Shown here: positions 34,894-43,931 of the stretch, piece after piece
Numbering within the stretch: position 1 is the first letter of the stretch
Layout: each line of letters starts with the position of its first letter
NCBI GenBank assembly: GCA_044450785.1
Contig: JBIOJM010000033.1
Coordinates: forward strand, 1-46,904
Reading direction: 5' to 3'
Origin: JBIOJM01 sp044450785
GTDB taxonomy: Bacteria > Planctomycetota > Planctomycetia > Isosphaerales > Isosphaeraceae
DNA length: 46,904 nucleotides
Program-made: the position numbers and the translations under genes
Notes under the pieces: model-generated
What the model was told of the DNA's origin: nothing
The model's database searches: none
The model's input: the letters and a program-made list of their open reading frames with translations, nothing else

Positions 34894-34943
34894 GTCGCCT
34901 TTCGCTCTGCGAAAGGGCGTGCTTTCGCGGAACGAAAGGCGAC
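34894..34943. repeat. 50-bp near-perfect palindrome (REP-like hairpin)
   Basis: The arms GTCGCCTTTCGCTCTGCG... and ...CGGAACGAAAGGCGAC pair over 22 bases with two mismatched or wobble positions and a 6-base loop. It forms a strong hairpin in a gene-free stretch (34596-35056). The same arm sequence is, from memory, common between genes in related planctomycetes. It could act as a bidirectional terminator or be a transposable REP unit; no T-tract follows. Nothing else was recognised in 34596-34893 apart from the presumed methyltransferase promoter region. Confidence 0.65.
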
Positions 34944-35013
34944 ATAGGGACCCCGCGGGCGTCGACCCCAGCCGCCTTCAGTTGTAACCTCGTCTTGAAC
35001 CACGCCTCCTTTT

Positions 35014-35034
35014 CATCCTTCATCCTTCATCCTT
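35014..35034. repeat. CATCCTT microsatellite, three copies
   Basis: Three perfect tandem copies of the 7-mer CATCCTT lie between the 50-bp palindrome and the inverted-repeat element. Copy number of such a run could vary between strains. No gene depends on it directly. Confidence 0.6.
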
Positions 35035-35056
35035 GTTTCGTGAGGCGGGTCAACGT

Positions 35057-35287
35057 CAATACCGTTGAATTAGCATCAATTGCCGCGGAGACAAGGAGTT
35101 GCGGCTCCTCGTTCCCACGCTCCGCGTGGGGACGCGCGTCTTGGACGCTCTGCGTCCGCTCGATGGGCGAAGCCTCGGTCCTGGTCCGACGACGCGGAGC
35201 GTCGCGGAGAGCATTCCCACGCGGAGCGTGGGAACGAGAAGTCAAAGCCTTTACTTCCTTCGATTTATCACTGATTCAACGGTATTG
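35057..35287. mobile_element. MITE-like element with 14-bp inverted ends and internal hairpins
   Basis: The ends are perfect inverted repeats: CAATACCGTTGAAT at 35057-35070 and ATTCAACGGTATTG at 35274-35287. Inside are four self-complementary units with three-base loops, such as CCCACGCTCCGCGTGGG, GGACGCTCTGCGTCC, CGACGCGGAGCGTCG and CCCACGCGGAGCGTGGG; the first and last are also inverted copies of each other. There is no transposase, so it would be a non-autonomous element moved in trans. The first 125 bases recur almost unchanged at 46780-46904. The right end lies nine bases before the iscS start codon. Confidence 0.7.
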
Positions 35288-35295
35288 GGGTTAAC

Positions 35296-36465
35296 GTGCG
35301 GTCCACGCCAATTTATCTCGACAACCATGCGACGACGCGAACGGACCCGCGCGTCGTCGAGGCAATGCTGCCTTACTTCACGGAGCAGTACGGCAACGCG
35401 GCCAGCACGTCTCATCGGTTCGGATGGGAAGCGAGCGAGGCGGTCGAGCGCGCCCGAGAGCAGGTCGCGCGGTCCATCGGCGCGGAAGCCCGGGACATCA
35501 TCTTCACCTCGGGTGCCACCGAATCGAACAACCTTGCCATCAAGGGAGTTGCGCACGCGTCGTTTCGCCGCGGCAACCACCTGGTCACGGCCGCTTCCGA
35601 GCACAAGGCGGTCCTCGACCCGATGAAACGGCTTTCGCGCCAAGGTTGGAGCTGTACCGTCGTTCCCTGCGACGCGTACGGGCGGGTCTCGGCCGAATCC
35701 GTGGCCCTTGCACTCACCGATCGGACCGTTCTCGTTTCGGTCATGGCCGCCAATAACGAGGTGGGGACGATCAATCCCGTCGCGGAGATCGGCCGGTTGT
35801 GCCACGACCGCGGCATCGTCTTCCACACCGATGCCGCCCAGGCCGTCGGCAAGGTGCCGCTCGACGTGCAATCCGACGGCATCGACCTGCTCAGCCTGTC
35901 GGCGCATAAGATATACGGGCCCAAGGGGATCGGCGCCCTCTACGTCCGCCGTCGCGATCCCCAGGTCAGGCTCGAGCCGCTCGTCGACGGCGGTGGGCAC
36001 GAGCGGGGTCTCCGCAGCGGGACCGTGGCGGTCCCGCTGGTCGTCGGGCTGGGAATGGCCGCCGAGCTGGCGGTCGGCGAGCGTCCCGCCGAGGCAATCC
36101 GGCTCCTCGAGCTCCGCGAACGGCTCCATGAGGGGATCGCGCGCCGGGTGCCGGCGACCCGGTTGAACGGGCCGCCCGATCGCCTGCCGGGCAACCTCAA
36201 CCTCAGCTTCGCGGATGTCGACGGCGAGGCCCTCATGATGGCCATGCGCGACCTCGCAGTCAGCTCCGGGTCGGCCTGTTCCTCGACGAACCCCGAGCCC
36301 AGCCATGTCCTCCTGGCGATGGGCCTGCCCGAAGAGCTGGCCCGAGCCAGCCTCAGGTTCGGTCTGGGACGGTTCACAACCCCCGAAGAGATTGACCACG
36401 CGGTGGATGCGGTCGCGGAGGCCGCCCTACGGCTCCGCAGTCGAAGCGTCGCCTGGACCGTTTAG
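35296..36465 (+). CDS. iscS: Cysteine desulfurase (NifS/IscS family)
   Basis: A PLP-dependent enzyme that removes sulfur from cysteine for iron-sulfur cluster assembly and related pathways. The 389-residue protein shows IYLDNHATTRTDPRV at the N terminus, the PLP lysine in SLSAHKIYGPKGIGALY near residue 206, and the active-site cysteine in SSGSACSSTNPEPSHVLL near 327, in the longer loop typical of group I (IscS-type) enzymes. The start is GTG 35296; GGGG just upstream could serve as the ribosome binding site and lies within or next to the inverted end of the repeat element. It is followed by an IscA-like gene on the same strand, supporting a role in iron-sulfur cluster biogenesis. Confidence 0.9.
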   Translation: MRSTPIYLDNHATTRTDPRVVEAMLPYFTEQYGNAASTSHRFGWEASEAVERAREQVARSIGAEARDIIFTSGATESNNLAIKGVAHASFRRGNHLVTAASEHKAVLDPMKRLSRQGWSCTVVPCDAYGRVSAESVALALTDRTVLVSVMAANNEVGTINPVAEIGRLCHDRGIVFHTDAAQAVGKVPLDVQSDGIDLLSLSAHKIYGPKGIGALYVRRRDPQVRLEPLVDGGGHERGLRSGTVAVPLVVGLGMAAELAVGERPAEAIRLLELRERLHEGIARRVPATRLNGPPDRLPGNLNLSFADVDGEALMMAMRDLAVSSGSACSSTNPEPSHVLLAMGLPEELARASLRFGLGRFTTPEEIDHAVDAVAEAALRLRSRSVAWTV

Positions 36466-36564
36466 GATGACACGAGATTTGACTGGACGGTATGATTGAT
36501 TATTCTGAGCGGGTATCGCAGAATCAATGGCGAGGCAATCCCACTCCAAAAAGGAGATGAATCG

Positions 36565-36894
36565 ATGAGTGTGACTTTGACCGAAAAAGCCGCCAACGAA
36601 GTCAAGAAGATCATCACCGAGCAGAACCTGCCCGAGGGCACCGTGTTGCGGGTCGGTGTCCAGGGAGGGGGCTGCAGCGGTTTTTCGTACAGCCTGGGTT
36701 TCGACACGACAACCTCAGAGAAAGATCGCGTGCTCGAGGTCCACGGTGTCCAGCTCGCCGTCGAGAAGAAGTACGACCCTTATCTCGACGGTACCGTCGT
36801 CGACTATTACGACGGTCTGGAGAAGCGCGGTTTTGTGTTCAACAACCCCAACGTCGTCAAAAGCTGTGGCTGCGGAAGCTCGTTCCAGGTTTGA
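36565..36894 (+). CDS. IscA/ErpA-type iron-sulfur carrier protein
   Basis: The 109-residue protein is a typical A-type carrier: MSVTLTEKAANEVKKIITEQ at the start, the first conserved cysteine in GGGCSGFSYSLGF at about residue 37, and the C-terminal pair in KSCGCGSSF near 101-106. These three cysteines bind and hand over iron-sulfur clusters. The ATG at 36565 has AAGGAG eight bases upstream. It lies about 100 bases after the cysteine desulfurase gene on the same strand, so the pair probably forms an operon. No scaffold gene (iscU/sufU) follows; tandem hairpins lie just downstream. Confidence 0.9.
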   Translation: MSVTLTEKAANEVKKIITEQNLPEGTVLRVGVQGGGCSGFSYSLGFDTTTSEKDRVLEVHGVQLAVEKKYDPYLDGTVVDYYDGLEKRGFVFNNPNVVKSCGCGSSFQV

Positions 36895-36903
36895 CGGCTG
36901 GCG

Positions 36904-36960
36904 GGCGCGGGTCTCCTGACCCCGCCGTTGGGCGCTGGGCGCGGGTCTCCTGACCCCGCC
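36904..36960. repeat. Two tandem GC-rich hairpin units after the iron-sulfur operon
   Basis: Two identical 23-base units containing GCGGGTCTCCTGACCCCGC lie at 36904-36926 and 36938-36960, ten bases after the carrier-protein stop. Each can fold by pairing GGGTC with GACCC. They may stabilise or end the transcript, although no T-run follows. Similar strings are common dispersed repeats in planctomycetes (from memory). Confidence 0.55.
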
Positions 36961-37043
36961 CGTCGGGCCGACCGAAGGTCTCCCCGTGCTCCACCCGTCA
37001 ATCGAAGGTTGACGGATGACTATGGCGTGGTGCGCTCACCGGC

Positions 37044-38033
37044 TCACCACGCCCAGCCGCCGCGTAATTCGGAATTGACGACACAGTCCACCGGCCAGCG
37101 GTTCTGGTAAAGCTCGACGATCGTCGAGGCGGCCAGCTCGGCCATCTCGCGCATCGACTGGGTGTCCGTGCCCGCGATGTGCGGGGACAGAATGACGTTG
37201 GGTAGTCCGAGGAGCGGATTGCCGGTTTCGGGCGGCTCGTGGTTGAGCACATCCAGACCGGCTCCGGCAAGATGCCCCGAACGCAAGGCGTCGCGCAAAT
37301 CGGCTTCCACCACCAGCCCACCGCGCGACGTGTTGATCAGGTAGGATCCCGGCGGCATCTTGGCCAGGAAGTCGCGGTTGACCATGCCGCGGGTCACTTC
37401 GGTCAGGGGGACGTGCAGGCTGACCACATCCGAGCACGCGAGCAGCTCGTCGAGCGACAGCCGTTCGATTCCGTGCTTCGCGTCGAATTCGGCATCCACG
37501 ATTGTGTCGAACGCGACGACCCGGGCCCGGAACGCCCGGGCACGCAAGGCCACTGCGCGGCCGATCCGCCCCATCCCCACCAGGCCCAGAGTCATGCCGC
37601 GGACGGGGGTGACGAGCGCCCGGTCCCAGCCGCCGCCGTGAATGACCCGGTCATTGGGCACGATCCGTCTCGCCAGCGCGAGCAGCAGCGCCCAGGTTTG
37701 CTCGGCGACGCTGTCCTGGTTCGTTCCGGGCGTGATCGTCACGGCCACCCGGTGCGCGGTCGCGGCCGGTACATCGATCAGGTCGTAACCCACGCCGGTC
37801 CGCGCGATCACGCGCAATTTGGGGGCGAGCTCGAAGAGCTCGGGCGTCATCCGCTCTCCCCCGGCGATCAAGGCGTCGATACCCGCCAGGTGAGGACAAA
37901 GCTGGTCGTAGCTCAGGGCGAAATCCCCCTCCGGATCCACCGGCTCGAAGCCGGCGTCGGTCAAGATCTCGCGAAACCGGCCGGGTTGTTTGCGAAGGAG
38001 ATACGGGCCGATCAAGACTCTAGGCATGGTCAT
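37044..38033 (-). CDS. D-2-hydroxyacid dehydrogenase (SerA-like)
   Basis: An NAD-dependent reductase/dehydrogenase of the D-isomer-specific 2-hydroxyacid family. The 329-residue protein shows the nucleotide-binding LGLVGMGRIGRAVALRA near residue 150 and the catalytic triad Arg in INTSRGGLV near 235, Glu in LNHEPPETGNP near 264, and His in LSPHIAGTDT near 283. At this length it lacks the regulatory ACT domain of some SerA proteins, so phosphoglycerate is only one possible substrate; related enzymes act on glyoxylate or phosphonates. The ATG at 38033 has AAGGTCGAG just upstream. It converges with the iron-sulfur operon and has no obvious partner gene. Confidence 0.8.
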   Translation of the reverse strand: MTMPRVLIGPYLLRKQPGRFREILTDAGFEPVDPEGDFALSYDQLCPHLAGIDALIAGGERMTPELFELAPKLRVIARTGVGYDLIDVPAATAHRVAVTITPGTNQDSVAEQTWALLLALARRIVPNDRVIHGGGWDRALVTPVRGMTLGLVGMGRIGRAVALRARAFRARVVAFDTIVDAEFDAKHGIERLSLDELLACSDVVSLHVPLTEVTRGMVNRDFLAKMPPGSYLINTSRGGLVVEADLRDALRSGHLAGAGLDVLNHEPPETGNPLLGLPNVILSPHIAGTDTQSMREMAELAASTIVELYQNRWPVDCVVNSELRGGWAW

Positions 38034-38470
38034 CTCGACCTTATTATGGGTAAGATTGTGGGCAATCCAATTGGTTCAGGTGGTCGCCGCCGTGGCCGGC
38101 TTCTTTCGAATCCGCTCCGCCAGCGACTTGCGTTGAGCAACCGCCCAACTTATTCTCATCGAACTCATTCGGCAACCTCGTTCCGCCGCACGATTCGCGG
38201 CCGGCGATCCCGACGAGCCGTCCCAGGAATGGTCCGTCCTGTTCTGCAAGATCCATTCCGCGAAGATTGGATGGGATCGTCCGGCGATACCGCTCTTGAC
38301 TGTCTCGAAAACGAGTCGAGTATTGATGAAGAGGAATCGGCAATGCTCGATCGTCCCGGATTGAGAAGGTTGCGAGTGACGGGGAGAAGGCGGGTCAGCG
38401 AGGGTGGCTTTCACTCGGTCTTCAATCATCTTTTTTTGGCGGTCTCATCCCGCTGCGCGGAAAGCGTGCC
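38034..38470. other. Gene-free stretch of about 440 bases
   Basis: Frames on both strands here are rich in Arg and Ser, have no motifs and lack ribosome binding sites. I see no RNA gene or clear repeat. It should contain the divergent promoters for the dehydrogenase (minus) and the GH10-like gene (plus), which I could not place. Confidence 0.45.
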
Positions 38471-39960
38471 ATGGGGGTTATGAAGTTTCGAGTACCCTCG
38501 AACGAAGCGACGCGAAAGCTCCCCGATATTCGCAAGGCGTACATCACCGGCCTTGATCGGACCCCGGGCCGGCTCGCCGTCGAGCTTCGGAACGGGCTGA
38601 TGACTTGCGTTCGCGACACCACCGAGAGCGGCCGCCTGTTCATACCATGGCCGATCGAAGGATACGGCACGCCGCTCGTCGGTACGGCCACGCTGGCCGA
38701 GCGCCAGGCTCCCTACATGCTGGCCGTGGAGCTCGCGCGAGGCAAGCTCAACGACATCCGGAACCAGTTATCCGACTGGACTCAGATGGGTCTGCGTTCC
38801 ACGCCCGAGCTGGATCGAGCTCTTGGCGACGCCCAGCACGCGTTTGTCCGGTCGGTCACCTCGACCGATCGGCCCGAGGCTTGCGTCGCGGCCGCCCAGG
38901 CCGCTCTCGACTCGGCCACCCGGTCCGGCGATCTGCTGATCGGGCATACACCGCGCAGATCCTTCAAAGCCGCCTGGGCACGAACTCCCGGCTCACGACC
39001 CGTCTCGGCTGCGTCCTCGACGGTGCTCCCCAGGCGTTGCCCCCATCGCTCGCGTGGTCGAGCACGTTCAATATCTGTCACCTGGGCGTCTCGTGGAAGC
39101 ACGTGGCGCCTTCGGAAGGTCTATACCGCTGGGACCAGTTCGACGCCCAGTTGGGCTGGTGTGCCCGGACCGGCCTACCCTTCGAGGTCGGACCGCTGGT
39201 CGAGTTCCGCCGCGGTGCGCTTCCCGACTGGGTCTGGCTCTGGGAAGGTGATTGCGAGACCCTGGGCGGGCTGGTGGCGGACTTCGTCCAGCAGACGGTT
39301 CAGCGCTACCGTGGCCGGGTCCCGTTATGGCACGTGGTTCACCGGCCGGCCGGCGGCGAGATCCTCGGCTTGACGGAGGAAGAGCAGATCCGGATCACCG
39401 CGCGGGCGGTTCAGGTCGCCCACCAGACCGACCCGTCGGCCCAGTTGACGATCGGGGTCGACCGGCCCTGGGCGGAATGGATGGGCTCGAGCCACTTCCA
39501 GCTCGGCCCGCTTCATTTGTGCGACTATCTGGTACGGGCGGACGTGGGGCTCTCCGGCGTCGCTCTCGAAATCGCGCTGGGCTATTCCTCGCCGGGCAGC
39601 TACATGCGCGACCTGTTCGAGTTTTCCAAGCTCCTCGACCTCTATTCGCTCCTGAACGTGCCGTTGTACATCTGGATGGCGATCCCGTCGTCCGGCGCGC
39701 CCGACCCGAAGGCGGATCCGGATGTTGTCGTCGATTCCTCCCAGTGGCCGGCCCCCCTGGACGAAGCCCTGCAAGCCTTGTGGGGCGCGAAGTGGCTCGC
39801 CCTGGCCGTCGCCAAGCCATTCGTCCGGACCCTGAGCTGGCTCCAGGCGAGCGATGCGAACCCCCACCTCTATCCTCACGCCGGCCTCTTTCGCCCGGAT
39901 CAAACCCCCAAGCCGCTCCTCTCCTGGATCCAGATGCTGCGGAACGAGACGCTGGTCTAA
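38471..39960 (+). pseudogene. GH10-like TIM-barrel protein, split by a frameshift
   Basis: Two plus-strand frames make one protein of about 495 residues. The first runs from MGVMKFRVPSNEA to about 38940 (SATRSGDLLI); the second continues YTAQILQSRLGTNSRLTTR to the stop at 39960. Restoring one G in the run at 38942-38944 joins them. The second half resembles endo-1,4-beta-xylanases of family GH10: WKHVAPSEGLYRWDQFDAQL, RYRGRVPLWHVVHRPAGGEI and IGVDRPWAEWMGSSHFQLGP. The position where GH10 enzymes have the acid/base Glu (WxVVNE) reads WHVVHRPA, so hydrolase activity is doubtful even in the intact form. The shift may be a mutation or a homopolymer error. An ATG at 38480 is an alternative start. 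Confidence 0.7.
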
Positions 39961-40025
39961 GACCTGGTTCGGCATCACCCGATGGTCTGGGTGCAAACCC
40001 TGGAGCGCTGAGGAGCGTTGCTCCC

Positions 40026-41051
40026 ATGAATGAACCAAACAAGCCACTGAAGCGTCGTGAGTTTCTCAAGAGCGCAACACCTGTCGCTGCCTTGGCATTG
40101 GGCGCACCTGGCTGGCGAGGCTTGCTGGCGGCAGGGCCCAGCGCGGCTGCCGCGATATCCCAGCGCTCCATCCCCGGCGAGCCCGGCACGCGGCAGCTTC
40201 CGCTCATCCAGATCGGCATTCTGTTGGGTACGATTCGCCGCGGAACGCTCAAGGCCCGGCTGGATGCAGTCAAGGCCTGCGGACTCGACTGCGTGCAAGT
40301 GAGCCTGGACTGCGCTGGCCTGCCCGACATGCCCGAGAACATCCCGCCAGAAGTTGCCGCCCGGATCCGCCGCGAGGCGGCCGACAGCGGTATCACGATC
40401 GCGTCTGTGCAGGGTACGTTCAACATGAGCCATCCCGATGCCGTAGAGCGCCGGACGGGCCTGCGGCGGCTCCGGGCCCTGGCCGAGGCTTGTCCACAGT
40501 TGGGCACTTCCAAAATTCATATCTGCACTGGAACACGCGATCGCGATAACATGTGGCGGCACCATCCTGACAACGACTTGCCGGCGTCCTGGCGCGACAT
40601 GGCCGCTTGCGTGCGTGAGGCGACCGACATCGCCCGGCAGGCGCGAGTGGTCCTGGCCTTCGAGCCCGAGGTGAACAACGTTGTGGATTCGGCGAAAAAG
40701 GCGCGCCGGCTCCTGGACGAGATTGGCTCCCCATTCCTCAAAGTCACGATCGATGCGGCGAACCTATTCCATGCCGGCGAATTGCCGCGGATGAAAGAGA
40801 TCCTCGACGAGGCGTTTGCCCTCGTTGGCAAGGATGTCGTCCTGGCGCACGCCAAAGATCTGGACCACGACGGCGACGCGGGCCACATGGCGGCCGGCCA
40901 CGGCAAGCTGGACTACGATCGTTATCTCTCCTTGCTGCACAGCTCTCGGTTCCCGGGGCCGCTGTTGCTCCACGGACTGAGCGAAGCGCAGGTACCCGGC
41001 TGCGTGGCATTCCTGCGCGAAAAGATCACCCGCCTCACCTCACCACCTTAG
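40026..41051 (+). CDS. Tat-exported sugar isomerase/epimerase-like TIM-barrel protein
   Basis: The 341-residue protein starts with a twin-arginine signal (KPLKRREFLKSATPVAALAL), suggesting export in folded form. The rest is an AP-endonuclease-2/xylose-isomerase-like barrel: IGILLGTIRRGTLKARLDAV, KIHICTGTRD, metal-ligand candidates in LAFEPEVNN, KVTIDAANLFHAGELPR and LAHAKDLDHDG, and a final HGLSEAQVPG. Such enzymes interconvert sugars or inositols with a divalent metal; the substrate is unknown. The ATG at 40026 with GAGGAG about ten bases upstream fits the Tat signal; the open frame extends far upstream in antisense to nothing and is not used. It follows the GH10-like gene by 65 bases. Confidence 0.8.
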   Translation: MNEPNKPLKRREFLKSATPVAALALGAPGWRGLLAAGPSAAAAISQRSIPGEPGTRQLPLIQIGILLGTIRRGTLKARLDAVKACGLDCVQVSLDCAGLPDMPENIPPEVAARIRREAADSGITIASVQGTFNMSHPDAVERRTGLRRLRALAEACPQLGTSKIHICTGTRDRDNMWRHHPDNDLPASWRDMAACVREATDIARQARVVLAFEPEVNNVVDSAKKARRLLDEIGSPFLKVTIDAANLFHAGELPRMKEILDEAFALVGKDVVLAHAKDLDHDGDAGHMAAGHGKLDYDRYLSLLHSSRFPGPLLLHGLSEAQVPGCVAFLREKITRLTSPP

Positions 41052-41084
41052 GATTCATCGCGCGCGAACGAGGCGAAGCGACTC

Positions 41085-43931
41085 CTAGACTGAGTCCGAT
41101 GCCCAGGACGAATTCTTGAGCAAAGACCCGAGTGCCCCAGCCTGCGGGATCGGACGGCGAAAAGGCAATGAGCCCAGGACCGTGGGCGTTGTCCCGCGCG
41201 ATCCGGCGAGGTAGCGCGCCGGCCCCGCCGGCGTGGCCGCCGGTGCCGAAGTCAGCGAGCGGCTGGATTGACCGGTCGTCAAGGCGCTGATACCGAACCC
41301 ACCCACCCCGGTCGACTGCGAACCCGGGGAAGAGGCCTTCCCGGTAATGCTACCGGAGGATGACGGCGTGAAAGCGACATCGGCCCAGAAGTTCATCCCG
41401 TTGCCGTCGTAATTGGGGAAAGCGCCGGCGCGATTATAGACCCCGTCACCTCCGGAAACGCTGTTGGAAAGCGCCTGCAAGGGCCCATTGGTGACCCCGC
41501 CGGACGTGAAGAAGCCGGTGTTGATGCCGAAATAACCCCCGCCCGTGGAGAACGAGACGATGTAGACCGTGTTGGCCTGGATCGCCGCCGGACTTGAAAA
41601 GTTGACTTGCTGCCAACCGTAGGCCGACTCATTCGTGAACGTCGCCGTGGCCAGCAACGTCCCGGTCGAGGACCAAAGATGGCCGACGTGGAGGTACCCG
41701 CCCATCCACGTCTGCTTGTAGAACCGGACCCCTGTCGCCTGGCCGGCCACGCTGGCGGTGAACTTCACACCCACCTCGTACGACCCGTAACTGTAGGCAT
41801 TCTCCGGCGGGACGTAGGAGTTGCTCCAGATGCTGTCGGCCGTCGCCGCGGTGCCGGTCGTCGTCGCGCTGGCCACGTTGCTGGAGGGCGAGTCACTGGT
41901 TCCAAGTGTCGCGATGACACGGTAGAAATAGGTCGTCCCGGCGGCCAGCCCCGTCTGCTGAAAGCTGGTGGTGCTGCCCGGCGAGATGCTCCCAACCTGA
42001 GTCCAGCCGGTGCTGCCGCTCAGGCTTTGCTGGATCAGGTAACCGGTGGCACCGGTCGAAACGGTCCAGGTGAGGTTGATTTGGGTCGAGGAGGCCGCAA
42101 TGGCTAGCAGGTTGATCGGGGCAGCCGGTGCAACCGTGATTCCGGACTGGGCGAACATGCCCGAGGACGTGTCTTGCACGGTCACCGATTGAGTGCCGGC
42201 GGTCTCGAACGTAATCGTGAAGGCATGCACGCCCTGATCGGCGGTGGTGTAGGGATAGTTCGCCGGCAGGCTGGCCGCTGCGCTGCTGGTGAATTCGACG
42301 GTGCCGGCGTAACCGGTCGCCACATTGCCGTAGGGATCCTCCGCGGTGACCTTGACGCTCTGCGCCACGCCCACGGTCGCGGTCGAGGGAAGGCCGGATA
42401 GGACGAGCTTGCTGGCGGCGGCTGGGCTGACGCTGATCCCGGTAAGCGTGCCAGTGATGGCGGACGTCGTGGTATCCGTCGCGGTGATCGACTCGCTGCC
42501 GGCGGTCTTGAGCGTAAGCGTGAAGGTATGCACCCCGTGATCGTTGGTGGTGAAGATATAGTTCGACGGCAGGCCGGCGTGGACATCGCTGCTGGTGAAA
42601 TCGACCGTACCCAGGTAGCCGTTGTCCGTCGTCCCGCTCGACTTCTGGGCGGTCACGGTGACGCTGAATGACTTTCCAGCCGTCTCGGCGGTCGGCGCGG
42701 CCAGGACCAGTTTGTCGTACGTGGCCGTGGACGTGCCAACAAGCGAGCCGACCACGAGATTGGCCATCGGAGAGCCCAGGCCGGTGACGTAGTCGTAGCC
42801 GGCGCCGGCCGAATATGGCGGGCTGCCGGTGCTCGTGCCGCTGGTGATGTCGTGGAATGCGGCCGGGTTTTTGTAGAGGATGTTCATCACTTCCTGCGGA
42901 CTCGTGCTGTTGAGCGCCGGTTGGCCGCTCAGGGCGCGGCCCTGGTCGGCGATCGCCAGGAGCGCCGACCACTGCGGTGCCCCCGCGCTGGTTCCGCCGA
43001 CCACGACCCAGCCCAAGGTCTGCCCCCCGTATGGAACGGAGTCATACACGGCGACGCCGGTTGAGGGCGATGCGTCATAGGCGACGTCCGGTGTGGCTCG
43101 CGACGACGACGTCTGCGTCACCACACCTGTCTGGTATGACGGTTGCGACTCGTAGGCGCTGGGGCCCCCACCGCTGCCGTTCCAGCCGGCCTCGCTCGAC
43201 CAGCCATTGCCCGCGCCGACGGTGAGGGCCGTGCCGCCGACGGACAGCACGTTCGGCGAAGCCGCCGGCCACGAGGCGGGCGCGCCGCCGTCCCCCGAGG
43301 ACGCCACGAACGCCACGCCGGCCTGCTGAAAATAGGCGCTGTCGTACGCCGTCTCGCCCGAGAACTCGCTGCCGCCCCAGCTCATCGACACGACATTCGC
43401 GTGGGCCGCCCCGTATTTGACGGCGTTGAGCAGATCGGTACCACTGGTTGAGCTGGCCTCGACCAGCATGATGCTCGCGCCGGGCGCCATGGCGTGCGCC
43501 CACTCCACGTCGAGCGACTCCTCGAGCTCCCAACCGCCCGTGGGATCGCTGGCCGGATAACTCGTCCCGCCGGTCTCGTTGACCCGCGTGACCGTCGTGG
43601 CCGGCAGCCCGAAATAGGAATCGAACGTGTTCAGGTCGGCTTGGATTCTGGGGTCGTCGTAGGAATCGACGATGGCGATCGTCTCACCGCTGCCCGTGCC
43701 GGCGGTGCCATTGAAAGCGATACTACTGAATCCATAGGCTGTCTGCATTTGCGCGGGCGTGTACCCTCCGCCCGGGCCGCTGCCACCGCCGAAGGGCCCC
43801 ACCACGAACGTCGGGTGAGCCACCGTGGTGCTGAGCAGCGCGCGAGATTCGAGATGATCCATTCCCGGCCTCGAGCGACGCGGTGTCGTGGTGCGGCAGC
43901 GGCGAGGTCCGCGCGCTGTTCTCGAGCTCAT
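41085..43931 (-). CDS. Secreted S53 (sedolisin-type) serine peptidase with Ig-like, FN3 and DUF4082 domains
   Basis: A 948-residue surface or secreted protease. Residues 27-34 read LESRALLS, the N-terminal signature of many planctomycete exported proteins. The catalytic domain (about 50-390) has Glu/Asp in WELEESLDVEWAHAMAPGA near 139, the oxyanion Asp in ASSGDGGAPASWP near 212, and the Ser in VGGTSAGAPQWSA near 313; no sedolisin propeptide is present. Two Ig-like repeats (KLVLAAPTAETAGKSFSVTV, KLVLSGLPSTATVGVAQSVK) occupy about 405-575, a fibronectin type III module about 590-680, and a DUF4082 module about 690-850 (YEVGVKFTASVAG, TGVRFYKQTWMGGYLH). I chose the ATG at 43931, with CAGGAG eight bases upstream. 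Accessory modules suggest cell-surface or polymer binding. Confidence 0.85.
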   Translation of the reverse strand: MSSRTARGPRRCRTTTPRRSRPGMDHLESRALLSTTVAHPTFVVGPFGGGSGPGGGYTPAQMQTAYGFSSIAFNGTAGTGSGETIAIVDSYDDPRIQADLNTFDSYFGLPATTVTRVNETGGTSYPASDPTGGWELEESLDVEWAHAMAPGASIMLVEASSTSGTDLLNAVKYGAAHANVVSMSWGGSEFSGETAYDSAYFQQAGVAFVASSGDGGAPASWPAASPNVLSVGGTALTVGAGNGWSSEAGWNGSGGGPSAYESQPSYQTGVVTQTSSSRATPDVAYDASPSTGVAVYDSVPYGGQTLGWVVVGGTSAGAPQWSALLAIADQGRALSGQPALNSTSPQEVMNILYKNPAAFHDITSGTSTGSPPYSAGAGYDYVTGLGSPMANLVVGSLVGTSTATYDKLVLAAPTAETAGKSFSVTVTAQKSSGTTDNGYLGTVDFTSSDVHAGLPSNYIFTTNDHGVHTFTLTLKTAGSESITATDTTTSAITGTLTGISVSPAAASKLVLSGLPSTATVGVAQSVKVTAEDPYGNVATGYAGTVEFTSSAAASLPANYPYTTADQGVHAFTITFETAGTQSVTVQDTSSGMFAQSGITVAPAAPINLLAIAASSTQINLTWTVSTGATGYLIQQSLSGSTGWTQVGSISPGSTTSFQQTGLAAGTTYFYRVIATLGTSDSPSSNVASATTTGTAATADSIWSNSYVPPENAYSYGSYEVGVKFTASVAGQATGVRFYKQTWMGGYLHVGHLWSSTGTLLATATFTNESAYGWQQVNFSSPAAIQANTVYIVSFSTGGGYFGINTGFFTSGGVTNGPLQALSNSVSGGDGVYNRAGAFPNYDGNGMNFWADVAFTPSSSGSITGKASSPGSQSTGVGGFGISALTTGQSSRSLTSAPAATPAGPARYLAGSRGTTPTVLGSLPFRRPIPQAGALGSLLKNSSWASDSV

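Noticed and set aside
35027..35274. Small frames encoding SHAPRG/AERGNE-type peptides
   Set aside because: They are translations of the hairpin repeat element, which produces such peptides wherever it occurs; not genes.
35057..35287. CRISPR-like array because of repeated hairpin units
   Set aside because: The units differ in sequence and spacing, there are no unique spacers and no cas genes; it is a terminal-inverted-repeat element.
39252..40025. Upstream extension of the sugar-isomerase-like gene frame
   Set aside because: The extra 258 residues are an off-frame reading of the GH10-like gene; the Tat signal marks the true start at 40026.
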